This document shows positions 1 to 8,103 of a stretch of DNA of 64,000 nucleotides, piece by piece (position 1 is the first letter of the stretch; every line of letters begins with the position of its first letter). Under the pieces are notes generated by a model. That model saw only the letters and a program-made list of their open reading frames with translations, ran no database searches and was not told the origin of the DNA. Source of the DNA: Pseudarthrobacter sp. L1SW (GTDB lineage: Bacteria > Actinomycetota > Actinomycetes > Actinomycetales > Micrococcaceae); the NCBI RefSeq assembly GCF_020809045.1, contig NZ_CP078079.1, forward strand, positions 682,001 to 746,000. Reading direction: 5' to 3'. The position numbers and the translations under genes are program-made.

Positions 1-1199
1 CCGGCCTGGCCGGAGCCCTCGCCCTGCGCGAGAACGGTGCCAACGTGACCCTCGTGGAGCGCGCCCCCGAGTTCGGCGAGGTGGGTGCCGGGCTGCAGAT
101 GGCCCCCAACGCCTCCCGCATCCTCCGCCGCTGGGGCTTGCTCGAAAAGGCACTGGAAATCGGCGTGCAGCCCAAGCACCTGCTGTTCCGCGACGCCGTC
201 ACCGGCGAGGAGCTCACCCGCCAGACGCTCAACGGCGAATTCGAGGAACGCTATGGCGCGCCGTACGTTGTGATCCACCGCAGCGACCTGCACCGTGTCC
301 TGCTGGAAGGCTGTGAAGCCGCCGGCGTCAAGCTCGTCAACGACGTCATGGTTGAGAGTGTCGAGACCGTGGGCGGCCGCGGCGTGGCGCACACTGCCGC
401 CGGCGTGGACTTCGAGGCGGACGTGGTGATCGGCGCCGATGGCCTGCGGTCCACCCTGCGCCCGCTCGTGGCCGATGACCAGCCCGTCTCGTCCGCGTAC
501 GTGGCGTACCGCGGAACCGTGCCCATCACGCCAGCGACCCCGAAGGCCGACCTGGAGGATGTCATTGTTTACCTGGGCCCGGACTGCCACCTGGTGCAAT
601 ACCCGCTGCGCAAGGGCGAACTGCTCAACACCGTTGCCGTCTTCAAGTCGCCCTCCTTCGAACGCGGCGAGGAGCAGTACGGGGGAGTGGACGAACTCGA
701 GGCGGCCTACAAGGACTGCGTGCCGGCTGTGCAGGAAGCGCTGAAGAACCTGGCCACCGGCATCCGCTGGCCCATGTACGACCGCGACCCCATCGAGAAC
801 TGGGTGGCCGGCCGGATGGTGCTGATGGGCGACGCCGCACACCCCATGCTCCAGTACCTGGCCCAGGGCGCCTGCCAGGCCCTTGAGGATGCTGCGGCCC
901 TCCAGGACGCCACCGCGGGCACCGTGTTTACTGCGGACGGCATCAACAAGGACGGGTGGGACGAGGCCCTCCGCGACTTCAACAGTGTCCGCGCCGGCCG
1001 GACCGCCCGGGTGCAGCGCACGGCCCGGGTGTGGGGCGAGTCGTGGCACGTGTCCGGCCTGGCCCGCACCTTGCGCAACCTGCTGTTCAAGAGCCGGAAG
1101 GACAACAACTTCCAGTACAACGACTGGCTGTACGGGCAAGATGGCGACGGCGTTCCGTCCGTCACGCCCAAGCGGGTCGTCGAGGGCGCAGCGGCTTAG
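1..1199 (+). CDS. 3-hydroxybenzoate 6-hydroxylase-like FAD monooxygenase (5' partial)
   Basis: The reading frame is open from base 3, and the first residues (GLAGALALRENGA) are the back half of a Rossmann GxGxxG fold, so the true start lies before the window. Family marks follow: HRSDLH, a YRGT segment, WPMYDRDPIENW, then the FAD-binding GDAAHP block with LQYLAQGA, and a late RVWGESWH. From memory these segments match gentisate-forming 3-hydroxybenzoate 6-hydroxylases better than salicylate hydroxylases. Such enzymes use NADH and O2 to make gentisate in the cytoplasm. No other aromatic-pathway gene is visible, so any operon lies upstream. The substrate is inferred; the flavin monooxygenase class is secure. 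Confidence 0.85.
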   Translation, partial: GLAGALALRENGANVTLVERAPEFGEVGAGLQMAPNASRILRRWGLLEKALEIGVQPKHLLFRDAVTGEELTRQTLNGEFEERYGAPYVVIHRSDLHRVLLEGCEAAGVKLVNDVMVESVETVGGRGVAHTAAGVDFEADVVIGADGLRSTLRPLVADDQPVSSAYVAYRGTVPITPATPKADLEDVIVYLGPDCHLVQYPLRKGELLNTVAVFKSPSFERGEEQYGGVDELEAAYKDCVPAVQEALKNLATGIRWPMYDRDPIENWVAGRMVLMGDAAHPMLQYLAQGACQALEDAAALQDATAGTVFTADGINKDGWDEALRDFNSVRAGRTARVQRTARVWGESWHVSGLARTLRNLLFKSRKDNNFQYNDWLYGQDGDGVPSVTPKRVVEGAAA

Positions 1200-1216
1200 G
1201 TTACCAGCCACTCAAC

Positions 1217-1258
1217 AGCAGCGGACGACGACGGGACCTCCCGCCGTCGTCCGCTGCT
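1217..1258 (+). terminator. Hairpin terminator after the monooxygenase gene
   Basis: Arms of 14 bp (AGCAGCGGACGACG and its complement) enclose a 14-nt loop that can itself pair (CGGG/CCCG). A short CTTT run follows. It lies 18 bp after the stop codon, between two convergent genes. Confidence 0.75.
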
Positions 1259-1309
1259 CTTTGCCGGAACCCTGCTGCTAAGTCCGCGCTGCCCCTGCCG
1301 GTCCGCGCC

Positions 1310-1430
1310 TCAATACGCCTTTACGCGCTGTTCGACGACAAGGTGGATGAGGGCGAACACGCCATCCTCCTCGATGGCCGCCAGGGCGGCGTCGAGTGCG
1401 GATGGTACCGCCTTTCGATCTGGAGAAGAT
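1310..1430 (-). pseudogene. Possible C-terminal gene fragment in the 300-bp gap
   Basis: Most of 1260-1505 holds no gene. On the minus strand one frame reads a protein-like tail, ALDAALAAIEEDGVFALIH then LVVEQRVKAY and a stop at 1310. It has no usable start or ribosome site, and upstream the protein-like text appears in another frame (AFPYQQDLLQIERRYHPH). This could be a frameshifted remnant of a small gene or chance in GC-rich DNA. I do not recognise a family. Confidence 0.2.
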
Positions 1431-1505
1431 CCTGCTGGTAGGGAAAGGCGTTGTGTCGTCGGGGCGCGCATGGGTCAGCAACGCCTGGGCCAGAAAACGG
1501 GTGGG

Positions 1506-2438
1506 TTAGAAAACGGACCAGCCGGTGCGGTCCGAAAGGTCGGCGAGGGCGGCAGTGCCGGCGAGGGAATTCCCCTTGGCGTCGAGCCGGGGACTCCAGA
1601 CGCAGATGGAGCATTCACCGGGAACGATGACCAGGATGCCGCCGCCCACACCGCTCTTGCCGGGCAGGCCCACCCGGTACGCGAACTCCCCGGCTGCGTC
1701 GTACATGCCGCAGGTCAGCATGATGGAACCAACGCGTTTGGCGTCGCTGGGAGACAGGACCGGTCCGATCGTTCCCTGTCCTTCCCGGGCGAGGAATAGC
1801 CCTGCCTTGGCCAGTTCAATGCAGGTCATCATGATGGAGCATTGGCGGACGTAGTTTTCCACCACCGATTCCGCAGTCTGCTGCAGGTTGCCAAAATCCT
1901 TGAGGAAGTGCGCCAATGCCAGGTTGCGGGCGCTGCCGGACAGTTCGCTGGCCGCTGCCGCCTCATCGATGTACGGACCGGTGCTGCCCGCCTGGGTGGT
2001 GAGGAACCGCAAAAGCCACGTGGCGGCGTCGGACGTTCTTTCCATCAAGTGGTCCGTGACCACCAAAGCGCCGGCGTTGATAAAGGGGTTCCGAGGGATC
2101 CCGTGTTCAACTTCAAGTTGGACCAGTGAGTTGAATGCTGTGCCGGAAGGCTCGCGCAGGACCCGGGACCAGAGCCTTCCTGTTGTGTCGCCGTGGAGGG
2201 CCATGGCCAGGGTGAACACTTTGGAGATGCTTTGAATGGAGAACGGGACGTCCGCGTCCCCGGAACTGAAGACCTGGCCGGAAGCGGTGGCAACGGCAAT
2301 GCCAAACCTGTTGAAAGGAACTTCTGCCAGGAACGGGATGTTCGCCGGTACTGAGCCTCTTTCGTCGTGCGGGCGGTGACTGCGGACGAGGTCTTCGAGG
2401 AGGGGGCCGAGCGGCGGCGCCGCAAGCGTGGTGGTCAT
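1506..2438 (-). CDS. glsA: Glutaminase
   Basis: 310 residues, the normal size for the serine-dependent glutaminase family, which hydrolyses L-glutamine to glutamate and ammonia in the cytoplasm. The catalytic Ser-x-x-Lys lies in SISKVF (about residues 70-73). NPFINAGAL (about 117) and a C-terminal GVGGGILVIVPG segment are also typical. The chosen ATG at 2438 overlaps the TGA of the upstream PucR gene as ATGA, with an AGGA motif just before it; a longer frame runs back into that gene but adds non-conserved residues. The overlap suggests translational coupling, so regulator and enzyme should be made together. Confidence 0.93.
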   Translation of the reverse strand: MTTTLAAPPLGPLLEDLVRSHRPHDERGSVPANIPFLAEVPFNRFGIAVATASGQVFSSGDADVPFSIQSISKVFTLAMALHGDTTGRLWSRVLREPSGTAFNSLVQLEVEHGIPRNPFINAGALVVTDHLMERTSDAATWLLRFLTTQAGSTGPYIDEAAAASELSGSARNLALAHFLKDFGNLQQTAESVVENYVRQCSIMMTCIELAKAGLFLAREGQGTIGPVLSPSDAKRVGSIMLTCGMYDAAGEFAYRVGLPGKSGVGGGILVIVPGECSICVWSPRLDAKGNSLAGTAALADLSDRTGWSVF

Positions 2439-4030
2439 TTCCTGCCCGATGTTTGTTTGGATGTTCCGGCCCATTCCTGGATATGGAGCAAAGCCACCAA
2501 TGAGTCCCGGGGGTTGCCGAAGTCCAGGCCGGTCACCCTTGATGCCTTGTTGATCCGGTAGTAGACCGTATTTTTGTGCAGCTTCATCTGTTGGGCGCAC
2601 GCCGAGACATCGAGCGAAGACTCGAAGTACACCCGGAGGGTTTCCGCAAGTTCAGCATCATCCTGCAGGAGGGCCGAGAGGCTGCGATGCCGGAAGGTCG
2701 ACGACGAGAAATTCCGTGCTGCCTCGCGGAAAAGGATTTCTCCCTCGAAGTCATCCACGGTGGCCACAGTCTTTTGGGAAGACCTGCCGACGCAGTCCAA
2801 CAACGCTTCGGTGATCCGGGTGATGGAGTGGATGGACAGCAAATCGGGCACCACGGGACCCACCGCCGCAAACGGGCTGATGCCGAGGTGTTTGCGGGCG
2901 TCCCGCACGATTGACTCGGCAAGGCCCTTGATCCCGGGTTCCGAGGCGTTCGACTGGAGTCCCGGAACGATCACTGCTGTGTCACCTTTGAACTGGCCCA
3001 CTATGGCTGAGGCCTTGTACGCGGCCGCGTGGATGGATGCCAGGTTGGCAAGCTCGCCGTGCTTCAGGGCGGCGTCATCGGCCGGCGGTTCCGCGTCCGA
3101 AATTCCGAGCAGGATCAGCGCTGCCGGTCGCCCGGCAGGGATCTTTTCACTGTGCGCGCTGGCTGCCGCCTCAGCCGGACCTGAGAGGATCCGGGTAACC
3201 CTGTCCTCACGCATGTGCACCGACTGCTGGTTGCGGTAACGGATCAGCTCGGCTGAGGTCCGGGCGGCAGACCCTTTCAGCACATGGTCAACGTCCGGGC
3301 CGAAGCCTTCTCCGGTCTCCTGGAGCCAGATGTAGCCCATGATCCGGTCCCCGGCGAACAGGGTAATGGCCACGCGTTCGCGCAGTCCGTCCTGCGGCCT
3401 GGCCGGAACCCGCACGGGGAGCCGTGTCCCGTGCAGTTCGCGGTAGGCTCCGAGGTCCTTCAGCAGCAGCTCGTATTTCCGGGGGCCGCGCCTGGCCAGG
3501 ATTGAGGCCTTCCGAAGTTCATCAATGTCATTGGAAACGGTGGAGTAGGCCAGGACCTTGTTGGCCGCGTCCTCGATCACCACATGGCTGGAGGTTAGCC
3601 GGGCGGTAGTCTGGGCGATGGCAAAGAGGTCTTCCTCCAGCAGTGTCAGGACTTCACTTTGGTAGCTGCGGGGCTGGATCCGGTCCTTGGCAATGGACAA
3701 CAGGCGATCCCAGTCCGCCGCCGGGTTCACCAGGAGCAGGCCGGTGCCGGCGTCGCGCAGGAGCTCTTCTGCTTCGGAGAGCTCTTCGAGGCTTCCCTTG
3801 ACCGCAACCACCGGGGGCGCGCTGAGCCGCAGCCGCCGCAAGGCAGGCAAGGCGGACCGACCGCGGACACCGATCAACAGGACGAAGGCGCCATCACCAT
3901 TCCAGGTCTCGTCCTCGCCGTCCACGATCAGGAACCGTTCGATCGCGGATCCCTGCGCTGGCCGGAGGACGAGGCTCGCGAACCCCAAGGGGAGGTCCGA
4001 GAGGATGTCGTCCACCGTCACCGAGGTCAT
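2435..4030 (-). CDS. PucR-family transcriptional regulator
   Basis: 531 residues. The N-terminal half (TVDDILSD onward) resembles a PucR-type ligand-sensing region. The C-terminus carries the PucR helix-turn-helix (CAQQMKLHKNTVYYRINKAS) followed by DSLVALLHIQEW. The ATG at 4030 is preceded by AAGGAA at 5-nt spacing; a further upstream in-frame ATG at 4117 lacks this. The family usually controls purine, amino-acid or other nitrogen-compound genes. Its last codons overlap glsA by 4 bp, so glutamine use is its most likely target. The ligand is unknown. Confidence 0.85.
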   Translation of the reverse strand: MTSVTVDDILSDLPLGFASLVLRPAQGSAIERFLIVDGEDETWNGDGAFVLLIGVRGRSALPALRRLRLSAPPVVAVKGSLEELSEAEELLRDAGTGLLLVNPAADWDRLLSIAKDRIQPRSYQSEVLTLLEEDLFAIAQTTARLTSSHVVIEDAANKVLAYSTVSNDIDELRKASILARRGPRKYELLLKDLGAYRELHGTRLPVRVPARPQDGLRERVAITLFAGDRIMGYIWLQETGEGFGPDVDHVLKGSAARTSAELIRYRNQQSVHMREDRVTRILSGPAEAAASAHSEKIPAGRPAALILLGISDAEPPADDAALKHGELANLASIHAAAYKASAIVGQFKGDTAVIVPGLQSNASEPGIKGLAESIVRDARKHLGISPFAAVGPVVPDLLSIHSITRITEALLDCVGRSSQKTVATVDDFEGEILFREAARNFSSSTFRHRSLSALLQDDAELAETLRVYFESSLDVSACAQQMKLHKNTVYYRINKASRVTGLDFGNPRDSLVALLHIQEWAGTSKQTSGRK

Positions 4031-4264
4031 GGGTTCCTTCTGGGTCGATCTGTCCCGGACGGCTCTGTCCGGTCCGCCCATCGTATCCACCGCTGACTGC
4101 GCAGAATTTGTGAGCAAGCCCCAATTGGGAAGGAGTTTTTCAGTTGGCTTTCCAAGGCGGGACGGCGGGTCTTGCCTTGTGCCCTGTGCCTGGGCGAATG
4201 CCTCGCCGACGGGGCATAAGGCCGAGCTTCCCTCAAGCGGGAACAGCTCCGTCCCGGCAAGGGA

Positions 4265-4306
4265 AAAGGTCCTGCTTCCCTTGGTCTAAAGGAAAGCAGG
4301 ACCTTT
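4265..4306 (-). terminator. tRNA-Ser(CGA) terminator
   Basis: Long stem of AAAGGTCCTGCTTTCC paired with GGGAAGCAGGACCTTT, then TTCCC on the minus strand, starting 4 nt after the encoded CCA of the tRNA. Confidence 0.85.
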
Positions 4307-4310
4307 CAAG

Positions 4311-4400
4311 TGGCGGTGACGGTGGGATTTGAACCCACGTTGGCTTTTACACCAAACAACATTTCGAGTGTTGCACCTTCGGCCGCTCGGACACGTCACC
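4311..4400 (-). tRNA. tRNA-Ser(CGA)
   Basis: Class II tRNA read on the minus strand: acceptor GGTGACG pairs with CGTCACC, the anticodon loop is CTCGAAA (anticodon CGA, codon UCG), it has a long variable arm and the T loop GTTCAAATC. Discriminator G is followed by an encoded CCA (4311-4313). Confidence 0.95.
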
Positions 4401-4565
4401 AACCTCAATAGGGTACCGGAGCGAGGCGCCCATCCCCAAAACGGGACCGACCGGACAGGCTGGTGACTGCCCGGGCGGAGGTGGTCTAAGAAAAATCCAA
4501 AACATTTTTTCCCAGCGGTGGGCTGAGGGCCCAATAATGTCGGACCCCCTCACGATGATGGAGGT

Positions 4566-6503
4566 ATGGATTCGAACCCGGTGGTGGTGCAGGCGGAGGA
4601 AGCGCTTGATGCTTCGGTCGCGGCGTTTATGGCTGCGCTGGGTGGAAGTTCTGGCGTTTCCGCTGGCTGTGGTCCTTGCGGGCATGATGATGATCCGCTG
4701 CAGCGGATTGCTGATGCGGCCCTGGAAGTCCTTGGTGGCGTGGCGCGGTCGGAAGCGAAGGTGGCGGCGATGAAGACGCTGGCCGCTGCAGTCCTTGCCG
4801 GGGCCATGAAGGCATTGAACCCTCCGCCGGTCTCCCCGCACGAGGCCACGGCGCAGGACCGGAGCCTGGTGGCCGAAGTCGGGTGCGCGCTGGCCATCGG
4901 GGACCGGGCAGCCGGAGCGCTGTTGGCCGAAGCCCATGCCTTGACCACGTCCCTGCCCCGGACCCTCGCCGCCCTGCAGGCCGGGACCATCTCCTGGGCC
5001 CACGCCCGGACCATGGTGGACCAGGCTGTAAGCCTGGCCCCTGCCGCGGCAGCGGCCCTGGAAGCGCACTTCCTGGACCCGGACGCCCCGAGCGCGGTCC
5101 GCGGGTGCCCGGTGGGGGAGATGCCGGCCTACCGGTTCAAGGCCCGGGCCCGGGCCTGGCGGGAACGGCACCACCCCGAAAGCCTGGAGAAACGGCACGC
5201 CAGGTCCGCCGCGGACCGGCGGATCGAGTACTGGCCGGACAACGATGCGATGGCCTGGGTGGCCGCCTACCTGCCCGCGGACCAGGCATCCGCGATCTGG
5301 AACCGGCTCACCGCCATCTCCCGGGGAAGGCAGGGACCGGACGAGGCCCGCACCCTGACCCAGCTCCGGGCCGACACCTTCGCCGAAGCACTTCTCACCA
5401 GCGGCACCACCAGCGGGAACAGCAGGAACAGTTCCGGTGCTGCCGGGACAAGCGGGCCAACCGGTGCCGGGCACAGCGACGGGCACGAGGAGCCAAACAG
5501 TGCCGGGCACGGCGAGCCAAACAGTGCTGGGCACGACGACGGCAGTTCCGGCAGTGCCGGGCACAACGGCGGGTACGGCGACGGGCACGACGCGGGCGGT
5601 TCCGGCGGCGGGGAGGCGGCAGGTCCGGGCCCGTCGACTTCGATTCGGCCGCAGGTGCTGGTCACCGTGCCCGTGTTCTCCCTGATGGGCCTCACGGACG
5701 AGCCCGCGGTGCTGGACGGGCACGGCCCCATCCCGGCCTCGATGGCACGGGACCTCGTCGCCGGCGGGGCGGACTCGTTCCACCGGGTCCTGGTTGACCC
5801 GCGGGACGGAGCACCACTGGAAATCGGCCGCACCAGCTACCGGGTAACCAAGGCGATGCGGACCTGGCTCAGGCTCAGGGACGGAAAATGCCCCTTCCCC
5901 GGCTGCAGCAACAGCTCCCTGGACAACGAAGCCGACCACCTCCTCGCCTGGCACCAAGGCGGCACCACCGGAATCAGCAACCTGGGCCAGCCCTGCCCGA
6001 AACACCACAAGCTCCGCCACACCAGCGGCTGGAAACCCACCCCCGCCACCACAACCGAACCACCCGGCTGGACCTCACCCACCGGCCGCCACTACACAAG
6101 CGAACACCAGGACTGGGAACCACCCCACTGGCCGGAGCGCGCTGTGCCGGACGAGCTCCGCGCGCTTGATGACCTCCTGGAACTGTGGCGTCTAGCCGAT
6201 GACCCTTCGGAACTGTGGCGTCTCGCCGATGACCCTTCGGAACTGTGGCGTCCACCCGATGACCTTTCGGAGCTGCCGCTGCCTGATGACTTATCTCCTG
6301 GCTGGCCTCCACCAACCGATCTGTCGCCCCAGGATCTATATCCCCAGGAGCCGTCTTCTCAGGACCCGTATCCCCAGGAGGAGTTGCCCGAGGACACCTA
6401 TGCTGACTGGTTCCTGCCTGGGTACCAGCCGCCCAAGGACCCGCTGCCCGAAGATGCCTGGTGGGAAATGGCCTGCCAGGCAAGCACCGGCGTCACGTCA
6501 TGA
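4566..6503 (+). CDS. DUF222/HNH endonuclease-domain protein
   Basis: 645 residues. The N-terminal two thirds is the alpha-helical DUF222 region (GDRAAGALLAEAHAL, SWAHARTMVD). The HNH nuclease motif is near residues 435-480 (GKCPFPGCSN, EADHLLAWHQGG, KHHKLRH). Between them is a Gly/Ser/His/Asp-rich low-complexity insert (about 285-355). The tail after about residue 535 is acidic and proline-rich, with tandem repeats. Such 13E12-type proteins are multicopy in actinobacteria; their role is unsettled. GGAGG sits only 1 nt before the chosen ATG, so translation may begin at the GTG codons near 4581. It starts 165 bp from a tRNA gene, but I see no attachment-site repeat. Confidence 0.85.
   Translation: MDSNPVVVQAEEALDASVAAFMAALGGSSGVSAGCGPCGHDDDPLQRIADAALEVLGGVARSEAKVAAMKTLAAAVLAGAMKALNPPPVSPHEATAQDRSLVAEVGCALAIGDRAAGALLAEAHALTTSLPRTLAALQAGTISWAHARTMVDQAVSLAPAAAAALEAHFLDPDAPSAVRGCPVGEMPAYRFKARARAWRERHHPESLEKRHARSAADRRIEYWPDNDAMAWVAAYLPADQASAIWNRLTAISRGRQGPDEARTLTQLRADTFAEALLTSGTTSGNSRNSSGAAGTSGPTGAGHSDGHEEPNSAGHGEPNSAGHDDGSSGSAGHNGGYGDGHDAGGSGGGEAAGPGPSTSIRPQVLVTVPVFSLMGLTDEPAVLDGHGPIPASMARDLVAGGADSFHRVLVDPRDGAPLEIGRTSYRVTKAMRTWLRLRDGKCPFPGCSNSSLDNEADHLLAWHQGGTTGISNLGQPCPKHHKLRHTSGWKPTPATTTEPPGWTSPTGRHYTSEHQDWEPPHWPERAVPDELRALDDLLELWRLADDPSELWRLADDPSELWRPPDDLSELPLPDDLSPGWPPPTDLSPQDLYPQEPSSQDPYPQEELPEDTYADWFLPGYQPPKDPLPEDAWWEMACQASTGVTS
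6181..6270 (+). repeat. Three 30-bp tandem repeats inside the HNH gene
   Basis: Three successive 30-bp units starting AACTGTGGCG at 6181, 6211 and 6241 encode LWRLADDPSE-type decapeptides. The third unit is the most diverged. A looser proline/aspartate-rich repeat follows to about 6400. Confidence 0.9.
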
Positions 6504-6635
6504 AGCCCTCGTGGTGATCGTGATGATCGCGGCGGCCCGGAGTGCGTCTCCCGTCAGGGAGGAAGGGACGGAACCGGGGGTATGCCGCCGTCGAACTTTC
6601 CACCACGCACGGGGCCCGCTAGATTCATCAGCAAG

Positions 6636-7694
6636 ATGACTAATCAATCCAGTCCCATGCACGCAACCGCCTACTGGACCACCGCCAAGGAGCACGGGGA
6701 GCTTCGTCCCGAGGAGCTGCCGGCCCGCGGGCCGGACGAGGCCCTGGTCCGCGCCCTGTATTCGGGCATCAGCAAGGGCACGGAAATGGTGGTCCACGCA
6801 GGCGCTGTTCCGCCCCGGGTTGCCGAGGAGATGCGGGCGCCCCACCAGGAGGGACACTTCCCCGGGCCGGTGAAGTTCGGGTACCTGTCCGTGGGGGTGG
6901 TGGAGGAGGGGCCGGAAAGCTGGGTCGGGAAGCGCGTCTTCTGCCTGAATCCCCACCAGGACCTCTACGTGGTGCCGGTCAGTTCACTGACGAAAATCCC
7001 TGACGACGTCCCCTCCCGCCGGGCGGTGCTCACCGGGACGGTGGAAACCGCGGTCAACGCATTGTGGGAAGCGGGTCCGCGCCTTGGTGACCGGATTGCA
7101 GTGGTGGGAGCGGGCCTTGTGGGCGGCATGGTTGCCACCCTGCTGAGGACCTTCCCATTGCAACGGCTGCAGCTGGTGGACCTGGATCCGGGCCGGAAGC
7201 GCCTGGCGGATTCCCTGGGCGTGGACTTTGCCCACCCGGATGACGCCCTGGCCGACTGCGACATCGTCTTCCACTGCTCTGCATCCCAGGAAGGCCTTGA
7301 GCGGAGCCTGCAGCTCGTGGGCGACGAGGGGGACGTCATCGAGATGTCCTGGTACGCCAACCGGGAGGTGACCCTGCCGCTGGGGGAGGACTTCCATGCC
7401 CGGCGGCTATCCATCAGGGCCAGCCAGGTAGGTGTGGTGGCACGCGCCCGCCGGCACCGCCGGACCAGCGCCGACCGCCTGGACCTCGCCGTCTCGCTGC
7501 TGAAGGACCCCGTCTTCGACACCTTCCTCACCGGTACCTCGCCGTTCGCCGAGTTGCCTGACACCGTGCAGGACCTCGCCCACGGGAACCTTGAGGCCTT
7601 GTGCCACGTGATTGAGTACCCCCACGACGAAGACCGCCGAAACAAAGACGCCCAGAACGAAGATTCCCGCCAGACCCGAGAAGACCAGAGGTAG
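6636..7694 (+). CDS. MDR-family (zinc-binding alcohol dehydrogenase-like) oxidoreductase
   Basis: 352 residues. The N-terminal GroES-like half has SGISKGTE; the Rossmann half begins IAVVGAGLVGGMVATLL (about residues 150-167) and continues to the acidic LVDLDPGRK that would grip NAD. The usual zinc-ligand cysteines are not evident, as in many non-catalytic-zinc MDR members. The C-terminus ends in a charged tail. The ATG at 6636 has no clear ribosome site, but TAGATT lies 10 nt upstream, so it may be nearly leaderless. The next gene begins 3 bp after its stop, so it is probably the first gene of a three-gene unit with a PTPS-like enzyme and a glycosyltransferase. Confidence 0.8.
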   Translation: MTNQSSPMHATAYWTTAKEHGELRPEELPARGPDEALVRALYSGISKGTEMVVHAGAVPPRVAEEMRAPHQEGHFPGPVKFGYLSVGVVEEGPESWVGKRVFCLNPHQDLYVVPVSSLTKIPDDVPSRRAVLTGTVETAVNALWEAGPRLGDRIAVVGAGLVGGMVATLLRTFPLQRLQLVDLDPGRKRLADSLGVDFAHPDDALADCDIVFHCSASQEGLERSLQLVGDEGDVIEMSWYANREVTLPLGEDFHARRLSIRASQVGVVARARRHRRTSADRLDLAVSLLKDPVFDTFLTGTSPFAELPDTVQDLAHGNLEALCHVIEYPHDEDRRNKDAQNEDSRQTREDQR

Positions 7695-7697
7695 CCC

Positions 7698-8099
7698 ATG
7701 TTCAGCCTGACCGTCCGCCGCCACTTCATGATCGCCCACAGCCTTCCCCGTGAGGCGTTCGGGCCCGCCCAGGCACTGCATGGGGCAACCTTTGTGGCCG
7801 AGGTGTCCTTCCGCCGTCGGACGCTTAACGATGACGCGATCGTGCTGGACATCGGCGCCGCCGGCACCTTGATCGAGGAGGTGCTGGCAGGCCTGAACTA
7901 CCGCAACCTGGACGAGCACCCGGACTTCACGGGCAAACTCAGCACCACCGAGGCGCTGGCCGAGTACATTGCCCAGTCCGTTGCGGACAAGCTGAAGAAT
8001 GACGACGACGGCGGGCAGCTTGCGGGCATCGACGTCACCCTGCGCGAGAACCCGGACGCCTGGGCCACCTATTCGCTGGACCTGCTGCCGGCAGCCTGA
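7698..8099 (+). CDS. 6-pyruvoyl-tetrahydropterin synthase / QueD-family enzyme
   Basis: 133 residues, full family length. Zinc ligands fit HFMIAHSLP and LHGATF; LDYRNLDEHP-like (LNYRNLDEHP) and STTEALAEYIA are classic for the PTPS/6-carboxytetrahydropterin synthase fold, which processes 7,8-dihydroneopterin triphosphate. The exact product cannot be read from sequence. No queC, queE or queF is nearby, so a standard queuosine role is not supported by context. An AGAGG ribosome site overlaps the end of the dehydrogenase gene, and the glycosyltransferase begins 4 bp after its stop. Confidence 0.88.
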   Translation: MFSLTVRRHFMIAHSLPREAFGPAQALHGATFVAEVSFRRRTLNDDAIVLDIGAAGTLIEEVLAGLNYRNLDEHPDFTGKLSTTEALAEYIAQSVADKLKNDDDGGQLAGIDVTLRENPDAWATYSLDLLPAA

Positions 8100-8103
8100 T
8101 CCA

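Noticed and set aside
4347..6020. A 557-codon open frame on the minus strand opposite the DUF222/HNH gene
   Set aside because: It runs through the tRNA gene, has Gly/Pro/Arg-rich shadow composition, and the plus-strand gene has real HNH motifs.
7698..8099. Queuosine synthesis as the role of the PTPS-like gene
   Set aside because: None of the other queuosine genes is nearby; the neighbours are an MDR enzyme and a glycosyltransferase.
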